Shown: positions 1 to 8,217 of the stretch, piece after piece
Layout: each line of letters opens with the position of its first letter
Numbering within the stretch: position 1 is the first letter of the stretch
From: Asaia bogorensis
GTDB taxonomy: Bacteria; Pseudomonadota; Alphaproteobacteria; CACIAM-22H2
Assembly: GCA_945901855.1 (NCBI GenBank)
Contig: CAMDLT010000023.1
Span: 1-63,527 of the forward strand
Reading direction: 5' to 3'
DNA length: 63,527 bases
Made by a program: the position numbers and the translations under genes
Notes under the pieces: model-generated
The model's database searches: none
Seen by the model: the letters and a program-made list of their open reading frames with translations, nothing else
Told to the model about the DNA's origin: nothing

Positions 1-1
1 C

Positions 2-1180
2 ATCGAACCTGCCGGCACGATCGATGCGGCGCGCGGCCCCGATCTGCGCCAGGCGAGCGTGTGGCCGACTTTTGCCGATCTGCACACGCATTTGGACAAA
101 GGGCATATCTGGCCGCGCGCGCCCAACCCGGACGGCACGTTTTTTGGCGCGCTCACCAACGTTGCGGCCGACCGCAAACGCCATTGGAACGCGGCCGATA
201 TCGAGGCGCGCTTCGAATTCGCGCTGCGCTGCGCCTATGCGCACGGCGTCTCGGCGATTCGCACGCATCTCGACAGTTTCGCGCCGCAGGCCCAGATCTC
301 GTGGCCGCTCTTTGCCAAAATCCGCGATCGCTGGGCCGGGCGCATTGCGCTTCAAGCGTCCTCGATTCTGGCGATGGACGCGATCGCGGGCGACGAAGGC
401 GTGGCGCTTGGCGACCTCGTCGCCAAGGTGGGCGGGCAGTTGGGCGTGGTTACGCGCCTGACGGGCCAAGACCATGACGGCGTTCCCGACAGTTTCGACG
501 CGTATCTGGAAATCGTCTTCAAGCTTGCCGAAGAACGCAGCCTCGATCTCGATCTGCATGTGGACGAAACCGGCGACGCGTCGGCGCGCACGCTGATCCG
601 CATCGCGCGCATGGCGCTGAAGCGCGGCTTCAAAGGCAATATCCTGGCCGGCCATTGCTGTTCGCTGGCCGTCCAGCCGGACGAGGCCATCGCCGAGACT
701 TTGAAGCTGTGCGCCGAGGCGCGCATCGACATGGTCAGCCTGCCGATGTGCAATATGTATTTGCAGGGGCGCGAGCCTGCGCGCACCCCGCGCTGGCGCG
801 GCGTGACCGTGCTGCACGAAGCGCGCGCGGCGGGCTTGCGCGTGGCGGTCGGCGGCGACAACGTGCGCGACCCCTTCTATGCCTATGGCGACCACGACAT
901 GGCGGAAACTTTCGTGCAGTCGGTGCGCATCGCCCAGCTCGACCATCCGCTGGGCGATTGGGTCAAGGCCGTGACGACGACGCCCGCCGACATCATGAAA
1001 CTGCCCGCCATGGGGCGCATCGTTGCGGGCGCGCCCGCCGATCTGGTCGTGTTTGCCGCGCGCAGTTTCTCCGAGCTGCTGTCGCGCCACCAAAGCGACC
1101 GCACGGTGATCCGCGACGGCAAAGCCATCGACACGACGCTGCCCGACTATCGCGAGCTCGACGCCATCGTGGGAGCCTGA
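2..1180 (+). CDS. Cytosine deaminase-like amidohydrolase (5' end outside window)
   Basis: Metal-dependent hydrolase of the amidohydrolase superfamily, closest in pattern to CodA-type cytosine deaminases, which act on ring or exocyclic amines. The frame is open from base 2, so the valine codon at 59 (GTG) is probably internal and the true start lies upstream of the window. Visible metal-site motifs are DLHTHLDKG (HxH), HVDETGD (the CodA HxxE-type region), AGHCCSL (third histidine region) and GGDNVRDPF, which matches the CodA aspartate motif. The stop is one base before the start of the next gene, so it is the first visible gene of an operon with three FAD oxidases. The family is clear; the substrate is not, and a cyclic amide or N-heterocycle is an inference. 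Confidence 0.75.
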   Translation: MEPAGTIDAARGPDLRQASVWPTFADLHTHLDKGHIWPRAPNPDGTFFGALTNVAADRKRHWNAADIEARFEFALRCAYAHGVSAIRTHLDSFAPQAQISWPLFAKIRDRWAGRIALQASSILAMDAIAGDEGVALGDLVAKVGGQLGVVTRLTGQDHDGVPDSFDAYLEIVFKLAEERSLDLDLHVDETGDASARTLIRIARMALKRGFKGNILAGHCCSLAVQPDEAIAETLKLCAEARIDMVSLPMCNMYLQGREPARTPRWRGVTVLHEARAAGLRVAVGGDNVRDPFYAYGDHDMAETFVQSVRIAQLDHPLGDWVKAVTTTPADIMKLPAMGRIVAGAPADLVVFAARSFSELLSRHQSDRTVIRDGKAIDTTLPDYRELDAIVGA

Positions 1181-1181
1181 A

Positions 1182-2540
1182 ATGGACGGCCAAGGCCACG
1201 GCTACGATCTGGCAGGTTTTCGCAAGGCGGTCGGCGGCGTCGAGATCATCGACGATCCCCAGCTGGTGCGCCAGCGCAGCCGCGATTTTTTCTGGTACAG
1301 CCCGATCCTGAAGGCCGAGCTCAACCGCAAATCGGCCGATCTTGTCGCCGTGCCCAAGGACCAGGACGAAGCGTTGCGCGTGCTGGGCGCCTGCGCGCAG
1401 TTGCGGATTCCGCTGGTCGCGCGCGGCGGGGCCACCGGCAATTACGGCCAGCTCGTGCCGCTGCAGGGTGGCATCGTGCTCGATACCGAAAAACTCGACC
1501 GGAAATTGTTCGTCCGCCCCGGCGTCGCGCGCTTCGAGGCGGGCGCCAATCTGGTCGAGATCGACCGCCAGACACGCGCGATCGGCTGGGAGCTGCGCAT
1601 GCACCCGTCCACCAAACGCCAATCGGCGCTGGGCGGATTCGTGGCGGGCGGTGCGGCGGGCGTGGGCTCGATCATGCTGGGCCAGTTGCGCGACTGGGGC
1701 TCCATCCCGGCCTTGCGCGTGGCGACGTGCGAGAGCGTGCCGCGCGTGCTCGATCTGCGCGGCCGCGACGTTGCCGGTGCCACGCACGCCTACGGCACGA
1801 CCGGCGTCATTCTGGAAGTCGAGATCGCGCTCGCCCCGGTCTATCCGTGGTGCGATGCGATCGTGGCGTTCGACGATTTCATGGATGCCGCACGCTTCGG
1901 CCAAGCGCTCGGCGAGGCCGATGGCATCGTCAAAAAGGAAGTCGCGGTCATCGCCGCGTCCATCGCGGCCTATTTCAAAGCGTTGAAGGCCGCATGCCCC
2001 GAAGGCCGGCACGTCGCTTTCTGCATGGTCGCCGAAAGCGAGCGCGCGGCGTTCGAAACGCTTGCGGGCGAACATCGCGGGCACGTCACGTTGTGGCGCA
2101 CGACGCCCGACGAAACCAACAGCGGCGAAACGCCGCTTTACGAATATTGCTGGAACCACACGACGTTGCAGGTGCTGAAGATCGACAAGAGCGTGACGTA
2201 TCTGCAGACCGTCTTTCCGATCGGCCGGAACCTCGCGACGGTCGAGACGATGTACAAGCGCTACGGCGACGAAGTGATGCTGCATCTGGAGTTCCAGCGC
2301 CGTTTCGGGCGCGTCAACAACTCCGCGCTGCAGGTCGTGCGCTGGTCCACCAAAGAACGGCTCTACGACATCATCCGCGACCACGAAGCGGCAGGCTGCA
2401 TCGTGCCCAACCCGCACACCTACATTCTGGAAGACAAAGGCCCCAAAGTGATCGCGGGCGACCGCCAACTGGCCTTCAAAAAAGATGCCGATCCGCACGG
2501 TCTGCTCAACCCCGGCAAAATGACGCGTTGGCAAGCATGA
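1182..2540 (+). CDS. FAD-binding oxidase, GlcD/FAD_binding_4 type, paralog 1 of 3
   Basis: A 452-aa flavin-dependent oxidoreductase with the PCMH-type FAD fold, the family of glycolate oxidase GlcD and D-lactate/2-hydroxyacid dehydrogenases. The FAD pyrophosphate loop is RGGATGNYGQ (about residues 81-90), followed by MHPST, a Gly/Ala-rich loop and HAYGTTGVI. The C-terminal end has the family-typical HGLLNPGKM. An N-terminal signature, RSRDFFWYSP (about 33-41), is shared with the next two genes. No Fe-S or extra domain is present. Its ATG is one base after the upstream stop, and its TGA overlaps the next ATG. The substrate is unknown; it is probably an electron-transfer dehydrogenase or oxidase acting with its paralogs. 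Confidence 0.8.
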   Translation: MDGQGHGYDLAGFRKAVGGVEIIDDPQLVRQRSRDFFWYSPILKAELNRKSADLVAVPKDQDEALRVLGACAQLRIPLVARGGATGNYGQLVPLQGGIVLDTEKLDRKLFVRPGVARFEAGANLVEIDRQTRAIGWELRMHPSTKRQSALGGFVAGGAAGVGSIMLGQLRDWGSIPALRVATCESVPRVLDLRGRDVAGATHAYGTTGVILEVEIALAPVYPWCDAIVAFDDFMDAARFGQALGEADGIVKKEVAVIAASIAAYFKALKAACPEGRHVAFCMVAESERAAFETLAGEHRGHVTLWRTTPDETNSGETPLYEYCWNHTTLQVLKIDKSVTYLQTVFPIGRNLATVETMYKRYGDEVMLHLEFQRRFGRVNNSALQVVRWSTKERLYDIIRDHEAAGCIVPNPHTYILEDKGPKVIAGDRQLAFKKDADPHGLLNPGKMTRWQA

Positions 2541-3952
2541 CAAACGAATGGAAAGATCCGCCTGCGCCGGTTTCGCACCAAACCGACTGGGCGGCATTCA
2601 AGGCGGCGATCGCCCCGGTCGAGACGATCGACGAACCGGCCTTGGTCAAACAAAAATCGCGCGATTTTTACTGGTACTCGCCCGTGCTGAAACGCCAGCT
2701 CGGCAAACATTTCGGCGATCTGGTTGCGATCCCCAAAAACGAAGCCGAGGTCGTCAAGGTCGCGGGCGAATGCGCCAAGCGCCGCATTCCACTGACCGTG
2801 CGCGGCGCCGGGACCGGCAATTACGGCCAGGCGATGCCGCTTGCCGGCGGCGTGGTGCTCGACATGACGGCCATGGACAAGATCGTGTCGCTCGACCACG
2901 GCACGCTCAAAGTCCAGCCCGGTTTGAAGCTGATCGACCTCGAAGCGCAGACCGTGCCGCAGGGTTGGGAATTGCGCTTTCACCCCTCGACCCGGCGCAC
3001 GGCCACGATTGGCGGCTTCATTGCGGGCGGCTCGGGCGGCGTGGGTTCGATCAATTTCGGCGTGCTGCGCGATCGCGGCAACGTCAAATCCTTGCGCGTC
3101 GTGACGGTCGAAGAATCGCCGCGTATCGTGACGCTGGTTGGCGACGACGCGCAGAAAGTCGTGCATGCCTACGGCACCAACGGCATCGTGACCGAACTTG
3201 AAATCGCGATGGCGCGCGCTTGGCCGTGGGTCGATTGCATCGCGAGCTTTCCCGATTTCATGGCGGGCGTGCGCTTTGCCCAAGCGCTTGGTGAAGCCGA
3301 CGCGATCGTCAAAAAGGAAATCGCCCCCATCGCCTGGGGGGCCGCCAAGTATTTCAAACCGCTGCTCGGCCACCTCAAGGAAGGCCAAGACATCGTCATC
3401 ACCATGATCGCCGAGCCGAGCTTGGAAGCGTTCAAGGACCTGGTGGGCGAGCATGGCGGCGTTTGCGTCTACGAGCGCGCCTTGGCCGACGGCAGCGAGG
3501 AGGTGCCCCCGCTCTACGAATTCACGTGGAACCATACGACGCTGCAAGCGCTGAAGGTCGACAAAAGCATCACCTATTTGCAGACGCTGTTTCCGCCGCC
3601 GAACCACGTGGCGCTCGTCGAAAAACTCTGGAAAGCTTTTGGCGACGAGGTGCCCATGCACCTGGAGTTCGTGCGCCTGGGCGGCAAGATCGCGTGTTTT
3701 GGCTTGCAGCTCGTGCGCTTCACGACGCCCGAACGCTTGCGCGAAATCATCGCGTTCCACGAGGCGGCGGGCGCGCCCATCTTCGATCCGCACACCTATT
3801 TGCTGGAAGATGGCGGCATGCGCGTGGTCGACGAAGCGCAGTACGAATTCAAGCGCGCGGCCGATCCGCACGGGCTTTTGAACAAATTCAAAATGCGCGC
3901 CTGGGACGAGCGCACGCCGACCGAAGGCAAGTGGGCCGACGTCAAGCTGTGA
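2537..3952 (+). CDS. FAD-binding oxidase, GlcD/FAD_binding_4 type, paralog 2 of 3
   Basis: A 471-aa paralog of the genes on either side, with the same domain order. KSRDFYWYSPV lies near residues 40-50, the FAD loop RGAGTGNYGQ at about 89-98, then RFHPST, GGSGGVGSI, HAYGTNGIV and the C-terminal HGLLNKFKM. The start was chosen at the ATG overlapping the previous stop (ATGA, 2537-2540); the frame is open well upstream but only as a shadow of the first paralog. The extended C-terminal tail (about 20 residues after the family end) is specific to this copy. Tight coupling suggests the three flavoproteins are made in fixed ratio, possibly as subunits of one complex (inference). Confidence 0.8.
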   Translation: MTNEWKDPPAPVSHQTDWAAFKAAIAPVETIDEPALVKQKSRDFYWYSPVLKRQLGKHFGDLVAIPKNEAEVVKVAGECAKRRIPLTVRGAGTGNYGQAMPLAGGVVLDMTAMDKIVSLDHGTLKVQPGLKLIDLEAQTVPQGWELRFHPSTRRTATIGGFIAGGSGGVGSINFGVLRDRGNVKSLRVVTVEESPRIVTLVGDDAQKVVHAYGTNGIVTELEIAMARAWPWVDCIASFPDFMAGVRFAQALGEADAIVKKEIAPIAWGAAKYFKPLLGHLKEGQDIVITMIAEPSLEAFKDLVGEHGGVCVYERALADGSEEVPPLYEFTWNHTTLQALKVDKSITYLQTLFPPPNHVALVEKLWKAFGDEVPMHLEFVRLGGKIACFGLQLVRFTTPERLREIIAFHEAAGAPIFDPHTYLLEDGGMRVVDEAQYEFKRAADPHGLLNKFKMRAWDERTPTEGKWADVKL

Positions 3953-5343
3953 GCGATCTCGCCAAATTTCGCGAACTGATTGGCGACGTGCCGGTTCGCG
4001 ACGATGCGGCGACCATCCGACAAAAGAGCCGCGATTTTTTCTGGTTCTCGCCGATTCTGCGCGAGGAACTGGGCGCACTTGCAGGCGACCTTGTGGTGTT
4101 CGCGCGCGACGAGGCGGACGTGCTGAGGGTTGCCAAGGCGGCAGTCGCCGCGCAAGTTCCGCTTACACCGCGCGGCGGCGGAACCGGCAATTACGGCCAG
4201 GCGATACCGCTGGCGGGCGGCGCCATTCTGGATCTTGGGATGCTCGAAGGCATCCGCGCCGTAACGCCCGGCCGCGTGCGCGCGCTGGCCGGCACCAAGA
4301 TGCAGGCGCTCGATTTCGAATTGCGTCTGCAGCACAATATGGAACTGCGCCTGCATCCCTCGACCGCGCGCACGGCCACGATCGGCGGTTACATTGCGGG
4401 CGGGTCGGGCGGCATCGGTTCGATCCAATGGGGCATGCTGCGCGACCGCGGCAATGTTTTGGCCTTGCGCGTGGCAACGCTGGGGGCGAACCCGCAGATC
4501 GTCGAACTGGAGGGCGACGACGTCCAGCAAGCCACGCACGCCTACGGGACCAACGGAATCATTTTGTCGGTCGACATGCCCACGCAAAACGCGATCGATT
4601 GGCGCGAGGCGATCGTATCGTTCGCCGACCTCCGCGCCGCCACGCGCTTTGGCTTGGCGTTGGCCGCATCGGACGGCATTGCCAAAAAACTGGCGAGCGT
4701 GGTGCATCCGGCATTGGCCGCCAATTTCGGGCCTGTGCGCGACGCATGCCCGGCGGGCAAATGGATCGTGCTGACGATGGTGGCGGATTTTGCGCAGCTT
4801 GCCTTTCGCGACCTGGTGCGCGAATGCGGCGGCGCGATCGAACTCGACCGCCTTGCGGGCGATGCGCCAGGCGAGCCGCCGATCTACGAATATGCCTGGG
4901 GCCATACGACGCTGCATGCGATCCGCAAGGATCGCGGCGTCACCTATTTGCAGAGCATGTTTCCTGCGGTCGGCACGCTCGATCTTGTCGACCGGCTGGA
5001 AGCGGCGACGGGCGGCGAGATGCTGCACCATTTCGAATGCGTACGCTTCGACGGCGCCGTCACGTGCCAGGGCATACCGGTGTTCAAATGGCAGGACCGG
5101 GCCGGGCTCGACCGGCTGGTACGGGCGCACGAAACGCTCGGCATCCGCATCGCCAATCCGCATACGTGGAAGCTGCAGAACGGCGGCATGAAGCGCATCG
5201 ACGAAGCGCAGCTTGAATTTCGCCGTCGCCACGATCCGGACGGGCTGATGAATCCGGGCAAGATGGCCGGCTGGCCGACGGGGCCCGCGCTCAAAACGCT
5301 GGGCGGCGGTGCGGCCGAGTTGGAGACAACGGGCTGGCTCTAG
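3949..5343 (+). CDS. FAD-binding oxidase, GlcD/FAD_binding_4 type, paralog 3 of 3
   Basis: A 464-aa third tandem copy. The start is a GTG overlapping the previous stop (GTGA, 3949-3952), giving MSDLAKFRE; no ATG fits better. KSRDFFWFSPI is at about residues 26-36, the FAD loop RGGGTGNYGQ at 75-84, then LHPSTARTATIGG, GGSGGIGSI, HAYGTNGII and the C-terminal DGLMNPGKM. It differs from its paralogs in the substrate half (for example the KKL... instead of KKE... helix and a VRFDG segment), so it may act on another substrate or be a non-equivalent subunit. Its TAG overlaps the stop of the convergent next gene by four bases. Confidence 0.8.
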   Translation: MSDLAKFRELIGDVPVRDDAATIRQKSRDFFWFSPILREELGALAGDLVVFARDEADVLRVAKAAVAAQVPLTPRGGGTGNYGQAIPLAGGAILDLGMLEGIRAVTPGRVRALAGTKMQALDFELRLQHNMELRLHPSTARTATIGGYIAGGSGGIGSIQWGMLRDRGNVLALRVATLGANPQIVELEGDDVQQATHAYGTNGIILSVDMPTQNAIDWREAIVSFADLRAATRFGLALAASDGIAKKLASVVHPALAANFGPVRDACPAGKWIVLTMVADFAQLAFRDLVRECGGAIELDRLAGDAPGEPPIYEYAWGHTTLHAIRKDRGVTYLQSMFPAVGTLDLVDRLEAATGGEMLHHFECVRFDGAVTCQGIPVFKWQDRAGLDRLVRAHETLGIRIANPHTWKLQNGGMKRIDEAQLEFRRRHDPDGLMNPGKMAGWPTGPALKTLGGGAAELETTGWL

Positions 5344-5921
5344 AATTTCTCGAAGGTTTTTCGAACCTTTTCGAGAAACGCATTGCGCTGGGCGGGCGTC
5401 GTTGTGTCCATGCGATCCAGTGCACGCCAGGTGAAGCTGCAGCGCGGCGCGCAGATGGCGCGCAGACCTCGCGACAAAAACATCCGGCCCGGATGGCCGA
5501 CGAACCATGCGAACCACCAGGGCGCGCCCATCGTGGTGACGACCCCGATATGGCGGATGTTCGTCGTCAACGGCTTGATGACGCCGCCATTGATTTCGAA
5601 CGCGACGCCGGGCGCCCAAATGCGGTCGAACCAGCCTTTCAGCATCGCAGGCAGTCCGTACCACCAGGTCGGATAGACGAACACCAGCGCGTCCGCGCGC
5701 TGCAATCGCGCGATGTCGGCTTCGATGCCCTGGCGGTTCTGCGTGGGGTCGTTGTAGCGCAGCCGTTCGTCCGCCGTCAGGATCGGCTGGAAATTCTCGC
5801 CGTACAGATCGAACAAATCGACCGCATGGCCGCCTTTCGCCAGCGCCGCCAGGACCGTGTCCTTGAGCGCGTGCGCGTACGAGTCCGCGCGCGGATGGCA
5901 ATAGAGCAGCAAGATGTTCAT
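5340..5921 (-). CDS. Flavodoxin-fold NAD(P)H oxidoreductase (Flavodoxin_2 family), paralog A
   Basis: A 193-aa cytosolic flavoprotein of the NQO/KefF/MdaB family, which reduces quinones or other acceptors with NAD(P)H using FMN or FAD. The N-terminus (MNILLLYCHPRADSYAHAL) is the phosphate-binding strand-loop of the fold. The motif VFVYPTWWYGLPAMLKGWFD near residues 80-99 is the family's flavin-ring loop. It starts with ATG at 5921 overlapping the upstream gene's stop (ATGA), and its TAG overlaps the stop of the convergent FAD oxidase (CTAG, 5340-5343). It is a paralog of the gene directly upstream. The substrate cannot be read from sequence. Confidence 0.8.
   Translation of the reverse strand: MNILLLYCHPRADSYAHALKDTVLAALAKGGHAVDLFDLYGENFQPILTADERLRYNDPTQNRQGIEADIARLQRADALVFVYPTWWYGLPAMLKGWFDRIWAPGVAFEINGGVIKPLTTNIRHIGVVTTMGAPWWFAWFVGHPGRMFLSRGLRAICAPRCSFTWRALDRMDTTTPAQRNAFLEKVRKTFEKF
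5346..5378. terminator. Hairpin at convergent gene ends (possible bidirectional terminator)
   Basis: A 13-bp stem with one two-base bulge: left arm 5346-5358, loop 5359-5363, right arm 5364-5378. It begins three bases after the stop of the plus-strand FAD oxidase and lies inside the last codons of the minus-strand oxidoreductase (encoding FLEKVRKTFEKF). There is no clean T-run, so termination activity is an inference from position and stem strength. Confidence 0.4.
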
Positions 5922-6508
5922 GCGAAGTTTTTCATCTGCGCGTCGACCTTGGCCAGGAATGCGGCGCGCGTTGCGGGCGTGGACCGGTTCATATCATAAT
6001 GCGCCAGCCACGAGGTTTTTGCGCGCCCGCCCGACAGCAGCTTAAAATAGCGCACGATGTGGCGCTTGGGAAGATTGCTCATCACGAACGTGGCGACCCA
6101 CCAGGGCCGCCCGTAGGTCGAAAGTCCCGCCACGCGCTTGATGTTGCGCAACGCCGGAACGGCGCGCCCGTCTTCGGTCAGTTCGAACGACACGCCCGGC
6201 AAAAGCACGCGATCGAACCAGCCTTTGAGCATCGCGGGCAGGCCGTAGCACCAGGTCGGGAAGACAAAGACGAGCCCCTCGGCCCATTGCAGCAGATCGA
6301 CATAACGCTGCACCTTGAGGCGGTTTTTAGACTGGTCGTGATAGTCGAGCCGGTCTTCGCGCCGCAACACCGGATCGAAATTCTCGGCATAGAGATCGAC
6401 GTCTTCCACCGCGTGTCCCGCCGCGCGCAATGCGGCAACGGCCGTGCGATGGATCTCCGCGTTGAAACTCGTTTCGACGGGATGGCAATAGACGACCAGA
6501 ATCTTCAT
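5918..6508 (-). CDS. Flavodoxin-fold NAD(P)H oxidoreductase (Flavodoxin_2 family), paralog B
   Basis: A 196-aa sister of the preceding entry, with MKILVVYCHPVETSFNAEIH at the N-terminus and VFVFPTWCYGLPAMLKGWFD at about residues 80-99. The frame stays open upstream, but the real start is the ATG at 6508: it produces the family N-terminus and overlaps the hydrolase stop (ATGA, 6505-6508). Three genes (CocE-like hydrolase, this, paralog A) thus form a coupled minus-strand operon. The pair probably arose by tandem duplication. A heterodimer is possible, since NQO-like enzymes are dimers, but that is an inference. Confidence 0.8.
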   Translation of the reverse strand: MKILVVYCHPVETSFNAEIHRTAVAALRAAGHAVEDVDLYAENFDPVLRREDRLDYHDQSKNRLKVQRYVDLLQWAEGLVFVFPTWCYGLPAMLKGWFDRVLLPGVSFELTEDGRAVPALRNIKRVAGLSTYGRPWWVATFVMSNLPKRHIVRYFKLLSGGRAKTSWLAHYDMNRSTPATRAAFLAKVDAQMKNFA

Positions 6509-8133
6509 GGCTGCACCACAGGCAAATACACAACCGACGCGCAAGCTTGGCCGCTTGCGATCGAAAGACAGATCACGCGCTGGGCATCGAGCGCGTCGTG
6601 GCCCGCCGGCTGGCCGGTCCCGGCATTGACCGAAAAGGCCGGGAACGCGCCCGCCGCCAGCGACAGGCGCAGCCGATGGCCGGGTTTCAGCACAGCGCAG
6701 GTCGCGCGCATATCGATGCGGACGGGCATTGTCGCGTTCTCGACGCGTACGATGCCTTGCGTAAGGTTCCACACTTTGCCGTCGGGTGCGACATCCGACA
6801 TGACGGCAAAAAGATCGAAACACGGCGCATCGGCCGAAACATAGATCTCGGCCGCAACGTCGCCGGCCAAATGCAGCGGTGCGTCCAGAACGGGGCCTGT
6901 ATAGGTCGCAACGTCGCTGCGCGCATCGACCGACACGCGGTCGCACGCTCCGTAGGTCGGCCCGGTATGGCCACCTTGGCTCGGCGTCGGTCGCCACGGA
7001 TCGAACACCACGCGATCAACACAGGTGCGGGCGGCGGGTGCCGCGCTAAGCGTGCCGGCCGCAATGTCAGTGGCGGCGAGGCCGTCGCTCGCCAAAAAAT
7101 GGCGGGTTGGGGTTGGGGTTGGCCATGCCGAAAAGCCGCGCCAGCGATTGCCGCCCATCTCGAAAAGTTCGACGGCAGGTTCGTCCGGCAACGGTGCGCC
7201 CTTGAGCCAATGGTCGAACCACGCGAGCTGGATGCGGTCCATCGCGCGGGCGGCTTCGTCGCCCATGTCGCGCTCGCCGACCTTGCGGCCCCAGGGCAGA
7301 TGCGTCCACGGGCCGATCTTGAGGCGCTGCGGGCTGCCGCTTTTTTCCATGCGCTTCCACAGGCCCAGCGTGCCGCCGAGCAGCGAGTCGAACCAGCCGC
7401 CGATTTGCAGCATCGGCAGATCGCGCGGCAGGCTTTGTTTGGCGGGCGACATTGCGTCCCAATAGGGGCCGGGTTTTGGGTGGGCGAGCCAATCATTGTA
7501 GTGCCCGTACTGCGCCAGTCGGCGCATGGCGGGTGGCCACTCGGGAATGGGCGACGCCAGGGGAACGGCACGCGACACGGCGATGAAGTCGGCATAGGCC
7601 GCCGCATCGCCCGCCCGCTTGGCGGTATCGGCCGCCATTTGCGCGCCCCACAATAGGCCTTGATGCAGGCGAAAGGCGCCGCCTTCGTAGGCCATGTCGG
7701 CATAGATGTCGAACGCGACCATGGCGGGCGACAGGCACGCCAACGCCGCATGCCCGGCACCGGCCGCCAAAAGCTGCGTCGTCGCCTGATACGAAAACCC
7801 GTACATGCCGATGCGGCCGGTCGTATCGGGCAACTGCGCGGCCCAATCGAGCGTCGCACGCCCGTCTTGCGCTTCGTCCTGCCATAGCCGGAACGTGCCG
7901 CCCGACGTTCCGCGGCCGCGAACGTCTTGGATAACAACGACATAGCCGTGCGCCGCATACCAGGCAGGATGCGCCCAAACGACTGTCGAGGCGATGTCGC
8001 GCCCATAGGGCTGGCGCATCAACAGCACGGGAAACCGGCCGACTGCAGCGGGCCGCCAAATGTCGGCATCGAGCCGCACCCCGTCGGGGGCGGTCATCGC
8101 GACGGTCTGGCGCTGGGCGACGTCGTACTTCAT
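6505..8133 (-). CDS. CocE/NonD-family serine hydrolase (X-Pro dipeptidyl-peptidase S15 type)
   Basis: A 542-aa alpha/beta hydrolase with a C-terminal jelly-roll domain, the architecture of cocaine esterase and S15 peptidases. The catalytic serine is in GMYGFSYQATTQ (about residue 123), the acid in QIGGWFDSLLGG and the histidine in KIGPWTHLPWG. The C-terminal domain (about 350-542) carries the LHLAGDVAAEIYVSADA and LKPGHRLRLSLA pattern. The start at 8133 was chosen because it gives MKYDVAQRQTVAMTAPDG, has a purine-rich site (aagaga) upstream and leaves an 84-base divergent promoter region. It is the first gene of the operon with two NAD(P)H oxidoreductases. The natural substrate (ester, amide or peptide) is unknown. 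Confidence 0.8.
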   Translation of the reverse strand: MKYDVAQRQTVAMTAPDGVRLDADIWRPAAVGRFPVLLMRQPYGRDIASTVVWAHPAWYAAHGYVVVIQDVRGRGTSGGTFRLWQDEAQDGRATLDWAAQLPDTTGRIGMYGFSYQATTQLLAAGAGHAALACLSPAMVAFDIYADMAYEGGAFRLHQGLLWGAQMAADTAKRAGDAAAYADFIAVSRAVPLASPIPEWPPAMRRLAQYGHYNDWLAHPKPGPYWDAMSPAKQSLPRDLPMLQIGGWFDSLLGGTLGLWKRMEKSGSPQRLKIGPWTHLPWGRKVGERDMGDEAARAMDRIQLAWFDHWLKGAPLPDEPAVELFEMGGNRWRGFSAWPTPTPTRHFLASDGLAATDIAAGTLSAAPAARTCVDRVVFDPWRPTPSQGGHTGPTYGACDRVSVDARSDVATYTGPVLDAPLHLAGDVAAEIYVSADAPCFDLFAVMSDVAPDGKVWNLTQGIVRVENATMPVRIDMRATCAVLKPGHRLRLSLAAGAFPAFSVNAGTGQPAGHDALDAQRVICLSIASGQACASVVYLPVVQP

Positions 8134-8162
8134 GCGGTTTCTCTTGCCCGGATGGCAGGCAG

Positions 8163-8195
8163 TTTGCAAAGTCTTTGCAACGTCTGTGCAAACGC
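8163..8195. promoter_or_regulatory. Three direct 11-bp repeats in a divergent promoter region
   Basis: Three consecutive 11-mers start at 8163, 8174 and 8185: TTTGCAAAGTC, TTTGCAACGTC and TGTGCAAACGC. They share the core T(T/G)TGCAA at an exact 11-bp spacing, so the sites lie on one face of the DNA helix. They sit midway between the divergent CocE-like gene (start 8133) and the Rieske oxygenase gene (start 8218). The placement suggests operator half-sites for a regulator of one or both genes; no regulator gene is adjacent. Confidence 0.5.
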
Positions 8196-8217
8196 GCGCA
8201 TCCCATGAGGCGAATCC

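Noticed and set aside
59..61. GTG at 59 as the true start of the amidohydrolase
   Set aside because: The frame is open to the window edge with plausible family residues before it, and the HxH motif would lie unusually close to the N-terminus.
3796..5901. A 701-codon minus-strand frame opposite the third FAD oxidase
   Set aside because: Shadow frame; the real minus-strand gene here is the 193-aa oxidoreductase in another frame.
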